The translations under genes were made by a program, and so were the position numbers. 64,000 nt of DNA from Neoceratodus forsteri (Eukaryota; Chordata; Ceratodontiformes; Ceratodontidae), in contig CM057449.1 in NCBI GenBank assembly GCA_016271365.2, forward strand, positions 1,565,396,501 to 1,565,460,500, read 5' to 3'. Shown here piece by piece: positions 31,668-43,147 of the stretch. Position 1 is the first letter of the stretch; each line of letters begins with the position of its first letter. Below the pieces are notes generated by a model. It ran no database searches. It saw only the letters and a list, made by a program, of their open reading frames with translations, and was not told where the DNA came from.

Positions 31668-32157
31668 AGAAAAGGATGCCTAAGAAAATTACCTGGGAAC
31701 CAGCCTGTGAAAAAGCCTTTACCAGACTGAAGGAGGTACTGTGCAGTGCTCCTGTATTTACAAGTCCTGACTATAGCAGACCCTTTATAGTTGAGACTGA
31801 CGCCTCAGACTTGGGTATTGGGGCAGTACTGAGTCAGCCAGCCTGCCAAGGGAAAGATCACTCGGTAGTGTACCTGAGTAAAAAGTTACTTCCCAGGGAG
31901 CAGGCATACTCTACTGTGGAAAAAGAGTGTCTTGCATAGTGTGGGCCCTAAAGAAGTTAGAGCCATACTTATACAGGCAGCATTTTAAGGTACAAATGGA
32001 CCACAACCCCCTAGTTTGGCTGATCCAAATGGGAAAAACTAATGGTAGACTATTAAGATGGAGTCTTGCCATGAAAGGGTATGACATGATGATCTTACAT
32101 AGGGCTGGAGTGACCAGTCAAAACGCCAATGGCCTGTTGCGTATTTATGAGGAGTGA
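31668..32157 (+). pseudogene. RNase H domain
   Basis: Frame 31,676-31,939 carries F-I-V-E-T-D-A-S-D-L-G-I-G-A-V-L (the first catalytic Asp at 31,799) and E-K-E-C-L-A. After a frame change the second frame (31,927-32,157) carries V-W-A-L-K-K-L-E-P-Y-L and then D-H-N-P-L-V-W-L. This completes the RNase H with its tether. A stop at 32,155-32,157 ends Pol. Nothing codes for an envelope between here and the 3' LTR. Confidence 0.85.
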
Positions 32158-32208
32158 ACTGATTTGGGAAGCTCATCCAATGCAGGGGATTGAGCCCCCA
32201 AATTCAGT

Positions 32209-32223
32209 CTAGGTGGGGAGGAT
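32209..32223 (+). promoter_or_regulatory. Polypurine tract
   Basis: A purine-rich word (GGTGGGGAGGA) lies immediately before the TG that opens the 3' LTR, which is the expected site of plus-strand priming. Confidence 0.6.
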
Positions 32224-33425
32224 TGTGACACTTGGCCAGCTCGTAATGATTGCTCTATGATATTTGTATATAGAATGTGGTATGTGAGTGTCTCTAATGA
32301 GACAGCCTGTGGGATGCCCCCCCCCCCCAGGTCTCAGTTAAAATGACAGGATGTATATTAAACCAACAGATCTCTGTAATGTGATTAACTTGCTTGAGAC
32401 ACTGCATTTTATGACCTGTTGCTGCTTTGAAGTGGAAATGAAATGGGACTTTATGAGTCTGCCAGAGGATGGAGATCATAAACTTCTATGACGTCTTAAG
32501 AGGAAGAACATTTAATATCAGCTGGTGTTAAAAAGCTATATTGCACCTAAGTGAGATATGGAAAAGTCATAAAAATCCTTTGATGTGGCCTGGGAAGAGG
32601 AATTACTCACAATCAAAGGAAAGGCTTTGGTTTAAAGACCGTCATCATTTGGGAAATTTGTTTTTGCTGAAGTCCCAGTATTTAAAATATCTCCTGACAG
32701 GAAGATCATTGATTGTATAATTTTTTATATTCAACAAGGAGGAGCTAGATGACACACAAAAGGGGTGGAGAGAGACAATTTAAACTTAATACTGTGGCTA
32801 AACTTAGTGACACATTTCTTGTTGGACTTTTAAGAAACAAGATCTCTGATCTAACTTAAGCACTGTATAGAGGCAATACATTAGATAGAAAAAGTCTTAT
32901 TGTATTGTGGTAGGAGTTTTTGTTTGTACTTTTCCTTGTTTTCTTTTAAGTGATTGTAAGCTTTATGATATAGTATTCTGTGTTTACATTTTGCATATTT
33001 TTATCCATTTTTAAGTAAACCTTTTATTCCAAAGACTGCCTGAGTGTGTTTTCGAAGTTCTTTCTTTTGCATGTGACGTATGGAGGGTTAAGACTGACAA
33101 AGCTGTTCATAAGCTTGATGGTGTTACCAAACTGGGAAAAGGTAAGAATATAGAGTTTTAAGGGTTCATTTTAGATACTTGGTTAGGTGCCCTTAGGCGA
33201 AAGATATCTGGCATCCCCCCAAAGAGCAGATTATATGAGCCTGTACATTTGGGTACACTAACATAAGGTTCACTGTTTGAATCTCCGCAGAACTTGAGAT
33301 CAAAGGTAATTCAGACCCACAAGTAGACAGGAGGGTTACCCTGTCTGTTACCTGTTCACAATACTGCACTTGGAGGTTGGCACTGTGGGAGGAGAGGGCT
33401 TGACCTGCTGAGTGCGTTTGTGACA
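32224..33425 (+). repeat. 3' LTR of the Gmr1-like element
   Basis: The segment begins TGTGACACTTGG and ends GTTTGTGACA, giving a TG...CA-bounded unit of about 1.2 kb. It directly follows the polypurine tract. Its last 87 bp match 27,103-27,189. It contains a C run (32,317-32,328). A polyadenylation signal is not obvious. The following sequence (from 33,426) is a minus-strand CR1, so no target duplication could be defined. Confidence 0.75.
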
Positions 33426-33426
33426 C

Positions 33427-33885
33427 ATGCAGTACTCCAGATGGGGTCTCACTAACTGTCTGTACAGATTGATAACAACTTACTGTTTTCTAGTGGTGAT
33501 GCCTCTCCCTATGCATCCCAGTATCCCCCCAGCCCTCCTTACTGCCTTCTCACATTACCTGCCTACCTTTAGGTCATCTGATATGTCTGACCCCGGTCCC
33601 TTTCCATTTTTGTTGTTGTTGTTAGTACCCCCCCCATTGTGTACTCTTCCCATGGGTTTTTGTGTCCCAGGTACATTACTTTGCACTTCTTCGCATTGAA
33701 TCTAAGCTGCCATACTTTTGACCATTCCTCCAGCCTTGCCAAGTCCCTTCTCATCCTTTCCACCCCCACCTTGTGTATCAACCCTGTTGCAGATCTTTGT
33801 GTCATCTGCAAAGAGGCATACTTTCCCTTCCAGTCACTCTGCAATGTCCCTTATAAAGACTTTAAAGAGGACTATCCCTCTGGTG
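33427..33885 (-). mobile_element. CR1-type LINE fragment (copy E)
   Basis: On the minus strand this is the same CR1 subfamily as copy A. Plus-strand phrases such as CCCAGGTACATTACTTTGCA and CTTGCCAAGTCCC complement the CR1 R-D-L-A-R-L-E-E-W-S-K-V-W-Q-L-R-F block. The minus frame at 33,844-33,569 shows that block. The fragment runs from the F-N-x-F-I-x-D-I position to the block before the P-H-L-E-Y motif and has neither the 3' tail nor the 5' part. Confidence 0.75.
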
Positions 33886-33940
33886 TTAGTACAGCCATTA
33901 GCAATTGCAGACTCTACATGCAGTGAGAGTAAAATAATTT

Positions 33941-34008
33941 TGCTTTTCAGGAACTGAACCCAGGGCTCTAAACAACATCGAGGTGCTCTTCCAGCTGAGC
34001 TATCAGGT
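33941..34008 (-). tRNA. tRNA-like sequence (SINE head or tRNA pseudogene)
   Basis: The minus strand has an A-box TAGCTCAGCTGG (33,992-34,003) and a B-box-like GGTTCAGTTCC (33,950-33,960) at tRNA spacing. The box B has one key A to G change. The cloverleaf stems were not checked in detail and no CCA or clean acceptor stem is apparent. It more probably belongs to a tRNA-derived SINE than to a functional gene. Confidence 0.45.
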
Positions 34009-34439
34009 GAGTTGTGTAGTCTAAGATTCCAGTGGCCACCTTCTTTCTTAAACTGCAGGTCCTGTATCCAGGAATACTTAGATTGGGATGCAGATGTTGA
34101 TGCCTTATTTGCCACCATTTATTTTGGTACAATAGATTGTCATCATTTTTGGGAAAGAACGTACAATGGTTTTAAGGTATGATTTCATCTGCATTAGCAG
34201 TGTTCACCAAACATAAAATATATTACAGTTCTTAAATAAGAAGAATAGTTTGAGATGGGCAGTGAGCATAGAACTCAACACTTTTTTTATAATAAATAAT
34301 AATTGAATACATTTAATAATTTAATTATTAGTTAACCACCAGCTCTTTCTCAGGGATCAGACACTCATGTGATAGCATGACTTGGGAATTAACTGGAGAG
34401 TACCTGTATTCAGGAGGTTGCTGTTGGCACTGCCCTCTA
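34009..34439. other. Unassigned AT-rich DNA
   Basis: Nothing recognisable. Confidence 0.3.
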
Positions 34440-34790
34440 GAAACGTGAGCCCCCCAAATCAGAGTATGCTTCACGGTTCTGTCTTAGACACCCTACATTT
34501 TTCAATGTTCATTAGTAACCTACCCAATTGATGTGCCCACAGCAAGGTATACATGTATACTGACAAATGGATGATTACACAATTCTCTGTTGCAGTGCTG
34601 TTATACTGGTCTGTGTGCAGAATCAACTCCAGGCTAAACCTGGCTAAACAAGAACAGCCCATTTTCAGTGCAAAAAAAGACCAAGACTGTGGTATTCATT
34701 ACCCACCCACAATTCCAAACACTAGATGCCTCCCTTATCATCTACACCTGCTCCGAAGCAGGCCATCTCCTTTAGATATTTGAGGAGGGG
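34440..34790 (+). pseudogene. Decayed LINE reverse transcriptase fragment
   Basis: A weak frame reads G-S-V-L-D, then F-S-M-F-I-S-N-L-P-N, where intact LINE RTs have G-S-V-L-G and F-x-x-x-I-N-D-L. At the catalytic box it has Y-T-D-K for Y-A-D-D (about 34,555-34,568). It continues as a 76-codon frame (34,553-34,783). I infer an old LINE RT; the match is short. Confidence 0.4.
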
Positions 34791-35569
34791 TTGGACACCC
34801 AACTCACCCAGCAGTAGCATTCAGAACCTGTCATTTCTTTAATGGTACCCAGGCTAGGAGCCATCTAATGGGCCATGAACAGCCTCAACTCTTAGCAACA
34901 ACATAGCAACAATTCTATTTTTTTTTTGTTTGCCCCTTCTCATGCCCCCTGTTGACCCATTCCTTCTGGTAACACAAGCAGCATCCATCTGCTTGGTGGA
35001 CTCACCACTCGCACCATCCCCCACCATCCAGGCATCCCTTGGAAGCGCCATGTCCTTTCTCAGCTATGGCATATCATTGTCATATAGCCTGTCTGCTCTC
35101 CCCACACAGGGAGCACTTCCAGGAACTAGAAGGAGAGTTGGTGGGGTTGGAGGCTGGGGGCTGTATGGGGTTCGGTCACATGGGGATCGTGCAGAGGATC
35201 ATCATCCGGCGTGTCCCCATGGGCTGCTTCCCATTTTCTCCCTACCCTCCTGCCCACAAGAGATTTATGTCGCTATGTGTACCAGCATGGGACTACAGCC
35301 AGGAGCTGCTCTAGAAATGGTGCACACCATGCCTTCCTTTCTGAGGGGAGAGTGTGCACTCACCAATCCAGTCTGCTCCTGTTGTCCCAGATGCAGTGTA
35401 TGAACCCTGGTTGCCATCATGCCTGGTGGCTGCCTTACCGCTCAGTGGCATGGAACCAGTATAACATAGTAATTTAATATCAGAAAGTATGTTAGGTCTA
35501 TCATGCCCCCACCCATCCCCCCGCTTCGTAATACTACCACACAGGAGACTGATTCTTGTTAAGTGGAGA
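34791..35569. other. Unassigned DNA
   Basis: Several overlapping frames between 34,930 and 35,477 (up to 157 codons) have no domain character. A GC-rich core at 35,130-35,230 could be a decayed element but I cannot name it. Confidence 0.3.
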
Positions 35570-36290
35570 CTCTAGATATCACCAGTCAGGTAATGCACTG
35601 GATTAAAAACTGGTTGCAGGACACAAAACTAAATAAATGGCAATTCATCCACATCTAAACACAAGTGACAGGTGGTGTAGATAAAGAGTCTGTACTGGGC
35701 TAACGTATTCAACATATTTATAAGTGATTTAGGATTGGGCATCAGTAGCTGGGTTGCCAGGTTTGCATGTAACATCAAAGAATGGTGGCTAGGTGCATCT
35801 CAGCAAGATATAAATGAATCGAGAGACTGAGACAGGTTTGGAAAGTGGGTTGAAAAACCGAATGAGAACTTTACCATTGACAAATACAAAGGAATGCATC
35901 TGGATAAGGCCTGTATGAAGGCAAACTACTATCAGCAACACAGAAATTACTGAAACTCACCCAGAAAAGGATCAGGGAATTATCAATAACACTTTTAAAT
36001 GGAGGCAATGGTGTGGAGCAGAAGGGAGCAAAGAAAGTAAAACCAGCATATGCATCAAGACAAACTTCATAAGCAGATTGAGAAATATTATAATGCCCTG
36101 TACAAGATCACTGTTGATACCTCATCATGAGTATAACATACAGTTCTGGTCCCCATGTCTGGGAAACATATCGATTGGATTGAGGAGGTGCAGAGGAGAG
36201 TCACCAAAGTTGCTGAAGGCTTGGAACACATGGGCTAGAAGGGGTAAATCTGGGAGGGGAATGGGATTATATGGCACAGATAATTAGGAA
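35570..36290 (+). mobile_element. Ancient CR1-type LINE fragment
   Basis: Old CR1 phrases remain in order: AACTGGTTGCAGGACAC, CAACATATTTATAAGTGATTT, then the GAATGCATCTGG region, and finally a stretch ending in CATACAGTTCTGGTCCCCAT (the H-L-E-Y-x-x-Q-F-W block) at about 36,136-36,155. The copy is the most diverged CR1 in the window and has no frame longer than 70 codons. Confidence 0.65.
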
Positions 36291-36625
36291 CAGGACAGGA
36301 ACACATGAAATCCCCTGATTCCACCTTGTCCAGCTGGACTGTCTGACCTCACCAGCTGTTCCCTCTGGTCTCCCAGTAGTCGTGTGCAGTCATCTCCTTG
36401 TGGAAATTGGGACCCCCAGGTCCCATCTGGGGGTGGGAATCCAGAGGCTCTATATAGGGGCAAGACTAGGAGAAAAGTGAAGGCAAGTAAGGAATGTCCG
36501 TATACAAGGAGTTCCTCTGGCAGAAATAAGATCCAAGACAATTGGAAGATGATTCCGTGGTGAGGTGTGGGGAGTTGCCAGGAAAAAAAAATAAAAAGTA
36601 GTGTTTCCAGAGATGGGAGAATCTC
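36291..36625. other. Unassigned DNA
   Basis: Nothing recognisable. Confidence 0.3.
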
Positions 36626-36770
36626 ATATTTATTTGTTTATTTTATTTAAAAGGTTTCACCAGGAAAGACATACTGAGCTGCTAACAGCTCATTTGCAGA
36701 TGCGGCCTGGAGGTGAGGGGAAGAGGAGATAAATCAAGAGGTGGAAAAAACTGAACAGTAATAACAATAT
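36626..36770 (-). mobile_element. LINE 3'-end fragment
   Basis: ATTTATTTGTTTATTTTATTT leads into AAAGGTTTCACCAGGAAAG and GCTGCTAACAGCTCATTTGC. Read on the minus strand, this has the style of an L2-like 3' end with its (TAAA)-like tail. The coding part is absent. Confidence 0.45.
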
Positions 36771-39700
36771 TACATTACAAAAATAGAAGTCATAAACCAG
36801 TAGTACAGTATATAAAAGGAGCATAATCATAAGAGTCTTCTGTGTGCACAAACCCATTTCTGTTTTTTAGATAACCAGGGAAATTTGGTAGGATCATGAC
36901 AAGACAGGGGAGAACCCAACCTCCCTCGGCTGAGGTGCTGTGCTTCTGAGGCAGTGTCTCATGTGCTGTGCTCACTCCCCCCTTCCCCCCAACACACACA
37001 CTTGTACACATCCACTGTGAGTATACTGTGCTTTGACTTTCTGCTTAGGCACCTCTCAGTCTTTGTGATACTCCATGTGCTTCTTGGTATATGCTTGCCT
37101 CTGGCCTTCAGGACACTCCTTGCCTTTCTCAAAACAACAATACTTATCTCCACTGAGATTAATTTAAACAGTAGCTCTGCACTGCCATATGTACTTTGAT
37201 AAACCTAACATTTGGTTTCCATGGTTTTGAATACATCTTGGTAGCCAGTTCAGACAGTCTGTAAAAGCATTTGACTGTCCTCAGTTGATCTCATGGTGCC
37301 TTTGTTTATGACATCAGTGTTTACCATGGCAAGTCCATTGGAGACGGTTGGAGGCTTTTTGCAAGACCCAGTGATGTAAGTAGTACATCAGCTGAAATAT
37401 TTAGTAGATCATTAATAGGAGGAATTAAGAAATACACCTAGTGAACACTTAAGTAAATTGTTGTAAATGTAATAGCTTTAAAGAGGTGGTCTGGCCACCA
37501 GCCAATCACTGTGGGCAGCAGAACTCAACTACAATACATTCCCAAAAGACTTGAATTTCAAACCATTCCATTCTTCGTTACTGAGCGTATTCAGTGTTTG
37601 TTCTCCTCAGGGGTATTTAGCGTATCAGGGCAGATGTGCTTTAATGGAATCTTTGTGTGCTATAAACATTGACTCCATTGAATTGAACAGCAGCTAAACC
37701 CTACTAATTTCATTGGAGGCTAAGAGTGAGCTGATGTTGAATTTGTATTCAGTGAATATGCCAAAATAAGGCACTTACACCTTAGATTCAGCCCAGTCCT
37801 TATTTTGGGCCACTTTGGGATCACTTTGATCTTCTGCCAGATAATAAAAAAACTCTTCCAAGGTGGCCAGTGCTAGTCTCATGCCTACTTCTTCAGCCAC
37901 CCTAGTCATTTCCAACCCTTCTTCTCCCTCCCCACACTTTTTTTTTTAATAGTATTTGCAGCTCCTGAGACTGTGCAAGTTGCTGGCTTAAGTTTCTTGA
38001 AAATCTGACTTGAGGACCAGGAGAGGGTGGAAGAGTTTGGGATTGACTGGGGTGAGAGGGGGGAGGTGGAGTGGTACTACTTACCCCTATTTGTAGCCTT
38101 CTGAACCCCAATACCAAGGATCTGAAGTGCCAACGTGGAACTGAAGACAGATGGTCCAAATCAGTGCTGAGTGGGAAGTTGCCAGTTTCCACATGCAATC
38201 ACCCTCAATAAAGACAAGAAAAAATATAACTGAGGAAGTTTCCTCAAACATTTGTCTGCTAAGCTAATGTTGCATATAGTTGTAATCAAGAATACTAGTT
38301 CTGCAATAATGGGAAGTATTAGTGTGTGGAGTTTATGGTTCAGGAGGAGGTACTGTCTAATTAGCAACAGGATTTTGAAAGAAAAACAAAACAAGATGTG
38401 GCTTTTTTCCTTTTCATTACCTTAGCACGATTCTAGCAGACAATATCTTCCGAATCATTTTTTTCACATACTAAAGCATTGTATTCATGTAAAGCTACGA
38501 TTCACTGCTTTGCAATTATTTACAGTATTATTTAAGGTGTGTGGGTTTGGAGACCATCCGTTATAGTCATATCAGGTTTGCCAAAGAAGACTGCTTTCTT
38601 ACTGCTGTTCAGCACTCAGACCAAACTCACAGAAATGTTTTGTGTGAATTTGTAGTAATCCATGTTTATTTTGTCAGGGTGTATCAAGTTTTGTACCAGA
38701 AAGCACCATCCAGTGTGCATGTTTTCCAAAAAAATAATTGGGTAGGGGATTCCTCCCAAGGATCTCCAACTCTTATGCAGGAATTCTCATATCCTTTATT
38801 AAATCTCTGGGGAGAACCCTGGTATCTACTTGAATACAGGAGTGCCCCCCCCCACACTTACAGGTCTTCTACAGCCGAGGCTCATTTAGGAGTTGAAGTC
38901 AAAATACCCTACTTGGGGCATCATATTGTTGTGTTAACATGTAATGGGAAACAGTTACTTTGTAATCAGCTCACTTCATTCAGATTGTAAATGTTTGGTT
39001 CACATGCTGTTGGAGTGATGAGAATAAACTGAACTGGTTACAAGGGGACTGATTTCCCCTGCTTGTAAACAAACGGCAGCTGAGGATTTTGAATCTGGTT
39101 GCATTCCTTTTGCAGCAGCTTGAACAGGAAAAATAGCAGAATCAATTCCCAATCGGAACTACATGCACAAGGTAACCAGGTTCAAAATAATCAATGCACT
39201 TGAACCAGTGCACTTGAATCAGTTTTAGACTGAAACAGGAACCCAACTCAGAAATGAGTTTACATTAGCTTCCATTTGAGGAATGCAGCATTGATTCCAC
39301 TGAAATTGGAGTTTGAACCTGATTCCAGTGTGCATGTAAACAAGACAATAGTCATTCTGTCATAGTCATTCTCACAGCAACAAGTTGTGATGTCACAATC
39401 AAGGGTCTCAATTATAGCATAGGCCCCAGACTCAGTCTGCTGCTGTAAGCAATCAGTAAGGGACAACGGTCCAGTTTTCATGTCGATGTTGTTAAAGAAG
39501 AACAGAAGGACGTGACTTTCAGTGATTCAGAAGGACATTACTTTCAATGATTAGGTGACTATTGACCAAGTGCTACAGATGTCGACTATATCAGTATCAA
39601 TATCTTCACTGTTCAGTAGTAGGAAAAGATCATTATAAGAGTTGAACATGAATAAAATACTAAAATGAGAGCATTTACATTTCATGTTAACTTTAAAAAT

Positions 39701-40956
39701 AGCATCACACAATGTCAGAACCTAAAAGTTACAATAATATTGTACCTTATCTTCAGTACCTATATACAACTGGCAAATTGAAACACAGAGGGAACTCAGT
39801 TCGCAGAGGCCCAGGATGGAGCTCCTGCCCTTGTTTGAACACATGTTTTATTAATTGCACATAAGTAATTTGCCATAACGTGACAATATAAAGTTGTCCT
39901 CAACTGTAACCAGTAGTAGTAATAATAATTCCTTTTTAGTGTTGGACTGGATATTGTCCCAAATGGGCTTAAGCATAGCTTTCAAGCCTTAAAGAAAAGG
40001 TCCCCTCAGCCTTTTATTCTGTTTTCCTGTGTATATTGTAGGCATACACAATGTTTGCCTCTACTGTACCCTCCTAATCTTGTCAGGATTTAAATGTAAA
40101 TGAAGGTACTTAAGTCTAGTGTGAAAACCTGCACAACTCCATTGCAAAGGTCATGACCTGACTCACGTAAGGTGTCCTGAAATGTTATGATGTTTTAGTG
40201 CTAAAGCCTGCAGTACTTCTATACTGTATTAGTCAGTGCTGTTGCTGTCCTCTGCAATCCCTATGTGCTTGTCTTATGCTGGTTGTGAAACTTTTCAAGG
40301 CATGGTAAGTGCCCTGCTGTTTTCTCTAGTTTAAAGTGTATGCAAGTTAGAAAAAAAATGCTTTTAGAGAATACAGGGACTTCACAAGACATGTAACAGG
40401 ACAGAATAAGAGTATAACTTCTGCTGGCTTGTGCATGTACACATCAACTCCCAAGATGCCTTGCATGAATGGGGCCATGACCTTTGGAATGGAGGCAAAC
40501 AAGTTTTCACACCAGAGCAAAACAGAGTGAAGCAACCTCATTAATATTTAAATTAGGATGAAATTAGGGCTTTGCAAGAAGGGAAATGATTGTTCATGCC
40601 TACAAACTACACAGGTATATAGAAAATAGGTTCAGGGGACTTTCCCTTTAATATACCAGGTACAGTCAAATGCCACATGGGTCAGATCCTCAAACCCACC
40701 CTAATCACACCCATAGTCCTGTGCTTTGGGATTCTGATCTTTATTATATCTTCCTTGCAATCTATTACTAGGGAATAACTCAGATCTATATAATGTCAAA
40801 CATTTTCCTTTTTTTTTGGATCTATTAAAATTATGTTGACGTGGATTTGGTTTTGCTGGGGACTGAAGTCCCATTTCTGCCCTTTATTTTTGTAGCCAAT
40901 TGCTCTTTAATTTTCCTAATGTTTTACAATTTATTTGTATTTCTTCTTTTTTACAG
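36771..40956. other. Low-repeat stretch, possibly intron
   Basis: Over 4 kb without element signatures that I could name. Frames at 37,902-38,198 and 38,541-38,990 lack domains. Together with the splice-like exon at 40,957 it reads most like intron or intergenic DNA. Confidence 0.35.
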
Positions 40957-41028
40957 TTGACTTTTTAAATGCGGAGCGCCAGAAAAGTAGAGCTGCCAGT
41001 ATGCCAACGAAATCCTCAGTAGTTCCAG
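40957..41028 (+). CDS. Candidate 72-nt cassette exon of an unidentified host gene
   Basis: A pyrimidine-rich acceptor (ATTTCTTCTTTTTTACAG, ending 40,956) and a donor (CCAG|GTCAGT, exon end 41,028) bracket exactly 72 nt, that is 24 codons with symmetrical phase 1-1. In the only open phase it encodes a basic, serine-rich peptide containing N-A-E-R-Q-K-S-R-A-A-S-M-P-T-K-S-S. R-A-A-S resembles a basophilic kinase site. I do not recognise the gene. There is no repeat signature here and the flanks are free of elements until 41,122. A chance pair of splice-like sites is the main alternative. Confidence 0.35.
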
Positions 41029-41121
41029 GTCAGTATGGAGAGTATTGGTTGTTACCAAAGATGTCATTTTGTCAAAGATCATTTCTGAAAAAAAGTAATG
41101 TGTTGGTGATGGAAGCATTAA

Positions 41122-41262
41122 GCAGTAAGGTATGATCAAGGGTTCGGTTAATAGGCTGCTAATCACCTACTAGGGCTGTAATGTGGCACGAGGCATAGCC
41201 GAGTGCCACATGCCCCAAGAGTGTCATTAACTATCGGCATAACTCCTGGGAATGCCTTACTG
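41122..41262. mobile_element. Short palindromic MITE, copy 1
   Basis: The ends CAGTAAGGTAT (41,122) and GCCTTACTG (to 41,262) are inverted. The centre GTGGCAC...GCCGAGTGCCAC is self-complementary. It shares the phrases CATAGCCGAGTGCCA and AACTCCTGGGA with copy 2. No coding content. Confidence 0.65.
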
Positions 41263-41741
41263 CAATTATAATAAAAATGTTCCCTTCCTGACCTGCCTTT
41301 CAATCCTCCTTCCCCAGTTCATACCTCCTCCCTTAGGATGGTTGCTTCCTTCCCATTTCTCTGCACTTTGATTTTTCTACCAGCTGCTGGATTATGCTTT
41401 TGATTGTAGGGTGTGTTTCTCGCTCCTGATACCAATATCATGTACATTTTGCTCCTTTGCCAAATTGCACTACAGTCATTTGCACCTTGTTTGTTTGTAA
41501 ACATTTATTCTGTGGTACTTGCTTGTTGTCTTTTTCCTGTCTCTTCTCCTCCAGGTTGCACCTGGAAATGAGCCTTGGATCAGTGTGCCGTTCCCTGTTA
41601 CCAATTTTAAATAAATAAATAGTGTTGTGCCTTGTTCAGCATGTGAGTAGGCTCCACGTGTATGTTAACAGACGATTAACATATAGCTGATAGAATGGTT
41701 ACAGCCAATAGGTTCTATTTGTAGACATTTTTATAATTAAA
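41263..41741. other. Spacer with a LINE 3' end
   Basis: An L2-like plus-strand 3' end is visible at about 41,540-41,625 (CCTGGAAATGAGCCTTGG, then AAATAAATAAATAG). The rest (41,263-41,540 and 41,626-41,741) has nothing I can name. Confidence 0.45.
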
Positions 41742-41884
41742 CAATAAGGCATACTAGGGTTAGATTAGCAGTCTGTTAATCACCCCCTAGGGACATAATG
41801 TGGCATGAGGCACAGCCGAGTGCCATATTTCCTCTAGGGGGTGTTTAACTGATTGTCAGTCTAACTCCTGGGAGTGCCTTATTG
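41742..41884. mobile_element. Short palindromic MITE, copy 2
   Basis: The ends CAATAAGGCATACTAGGG and CCTGGGAGTGCCTTATTG are inverted. The inner arms AATCACCCCCTAGGG and CTAGGGGGTGTTTAA are also complementary. The middle phrase GGCACAGCCGAGTGCCA is shared with copy 1. ATTATAA-like words flank it on the right. No frame is present. Confidence 0.7.
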
Positions 41885-42116
41885 CTATTATAAAAGAATA
41901 CTCCAAAAGAAAAGTGTTGAGATTCTACCTTATGCATATTTTCCTCATTGAGAAGGAGATTTGTAATGGAATAATTTCATCCACCAACTGTTTAAAAATG
42001 CTGGTTCAGAATCAGAATGCATCGTTCTGGTCATTCAGCAGTGACAGAGAATGGAATGTGGACAAGAAAAATTCATACACCATGGTGATCAGGCTGTACA
42101 TGACAGTGTAAGTGAG
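41885..42116. other. Unassigned spacer
   Basis: Nothing recognisable; a 65-codon frame here has no domain features. Confidence 0.3.
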
Positions 42117-42249
42117 CAATAAGACATGTTGGGGTGTGCATTGAGCAGATATTGCTGCATGCCCAGGGGTGTAGTAAGACACTAGAGGGCCTTCAGCCCC
42201 TGGAAATCCAGTAATATCTGTTAAGTGCGCAGCCCGGAGTGTCTTATTG
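42117..42249. mobile_element. Short palindromic MITE, copy 3 (diverged)
   Basis: The ends CAATAAGACATG and GAGTGTCTTATTG are inverted and match copy 2 ends. CAGATATTGCTG and CAGTAATATCTG pair further in, then GCCCAGGGGTG with CCCCTGG. It is a diverged relative of copies 1 and 2. Confidence 0.6.
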
Positions 42250-43147
42250 TGCTTATAAAATGGGCATTTTTTTTTACTTCTATAAATCAGAAAAAAACAT
42301 GTTAAGTTTTGAACCAGACGCCATTTTTTCTCTCAGTTTATGCAATCTGTGGCATCACACGAGACTGTTGCCGCATGACTAATATCACTTGTAGACACAA
42401 AGCGTATCATTTTTGTTTAATTTTGCCCCCTCCCCCATACGCACCATTTTTGGTTTTTTAGTTATTTTTTCTTCACAACACCATAGCACTAATGCTAGCA
42501 GTCACACTCTTATCTTGACAGCACTGGAGACACACATGCTTGATTTGCAAGTGTACTGACACTCTATCCTGATTGTACTCCACCTCTGCTTCCATTCCTT
42601 GCCTTCCCTTTCCTTTGACAAAGAGAGAGGGATTTTTTTTTCTCCCACTGAACAAGCCGCGTCCAATGGCAGCACTCTAGGAGTGGGCAGAGACTCTGAA
42701 AAAGGCAGCACTATGACAGGAGAAACATGTTTTCGTAAGTGGTTTTTTTCTGCTCCATGCAAGGTATTTATGAGCGCTGCTTCCTCTTCCTGTGTCCAAG
42801 CCAACAGTGACAGGTAGGAAGTACTTCTGTGCCCAAGACCACATCTTGCTCAGAAGAAGGGAAACTGTCAGCATAAAAATGAAAAATATGCAGATACAGT
42901 GGATTTTTCATTAGGAACTGTGACAGGTCAGGAAAGCAATTGGCAATGAAGGCAGCGGGAGCAGGCATGCTGTAGAAGCGGCACCATGATTGATATACTG
43001 GGACCAGTCTTAAACTGCACCAGTTTCCCTGATCGTCTGCAAGCCCAGGATAAACCACCTTAGCGAGGCTAAAAAAAAAAAATAGTGGCAGTTAAAAAAA
43101 AACGACATTCTAACAGCTCCCTGATTTCTCTTTCTTTGCAATGCGGT
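42250..43147. other. Unassigned DNA
   Basis: Frames at 42,473-43,058 on both strands have no domain signature. Confidence 0.3.

Larger units (their letters stand above)
27103..33425 (+). mobile_element. Gmr1-like Ty3/Gypsy retrotransposon (integrase before RT)
   Basis: In order: a remnant of the 5' LTR (27,103-27,189), leader, gag (27,540-28,830, CCHC knuckle), protease (28,865), integrase (29,557-30,620), RT (30,747-31,667), RNase H (31,676-32,157), a purine-rich tract and the 3' LTR (32,224-33,425). Integrase placed upstream of RT is unusual for Ty3/Gypsy. It is the known hallmark of the Gmr1-like group, which otherwise has Gypsy-type RT. The element carries nonsense codons and frameshifts in every gene and is inactive. 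A minus-strand LINE 3' end interrupts the leader. The 5' LTR is truncated, sharing only about 87 bp with the 3' LTR. Confidence 0.85.

Noticed and set aside
33427..34008. tRNA-like sequence plus CR1 considered as one SINE with a LINE tail
   Set aside because: The CR1 part is from the RT region, not the 3' end that SINE tails normally use.
34930..35403. 157-codon frame considered as a host or transposase gene
   Set aside because: No domain pattern and no codon structure distinct from neighbours.
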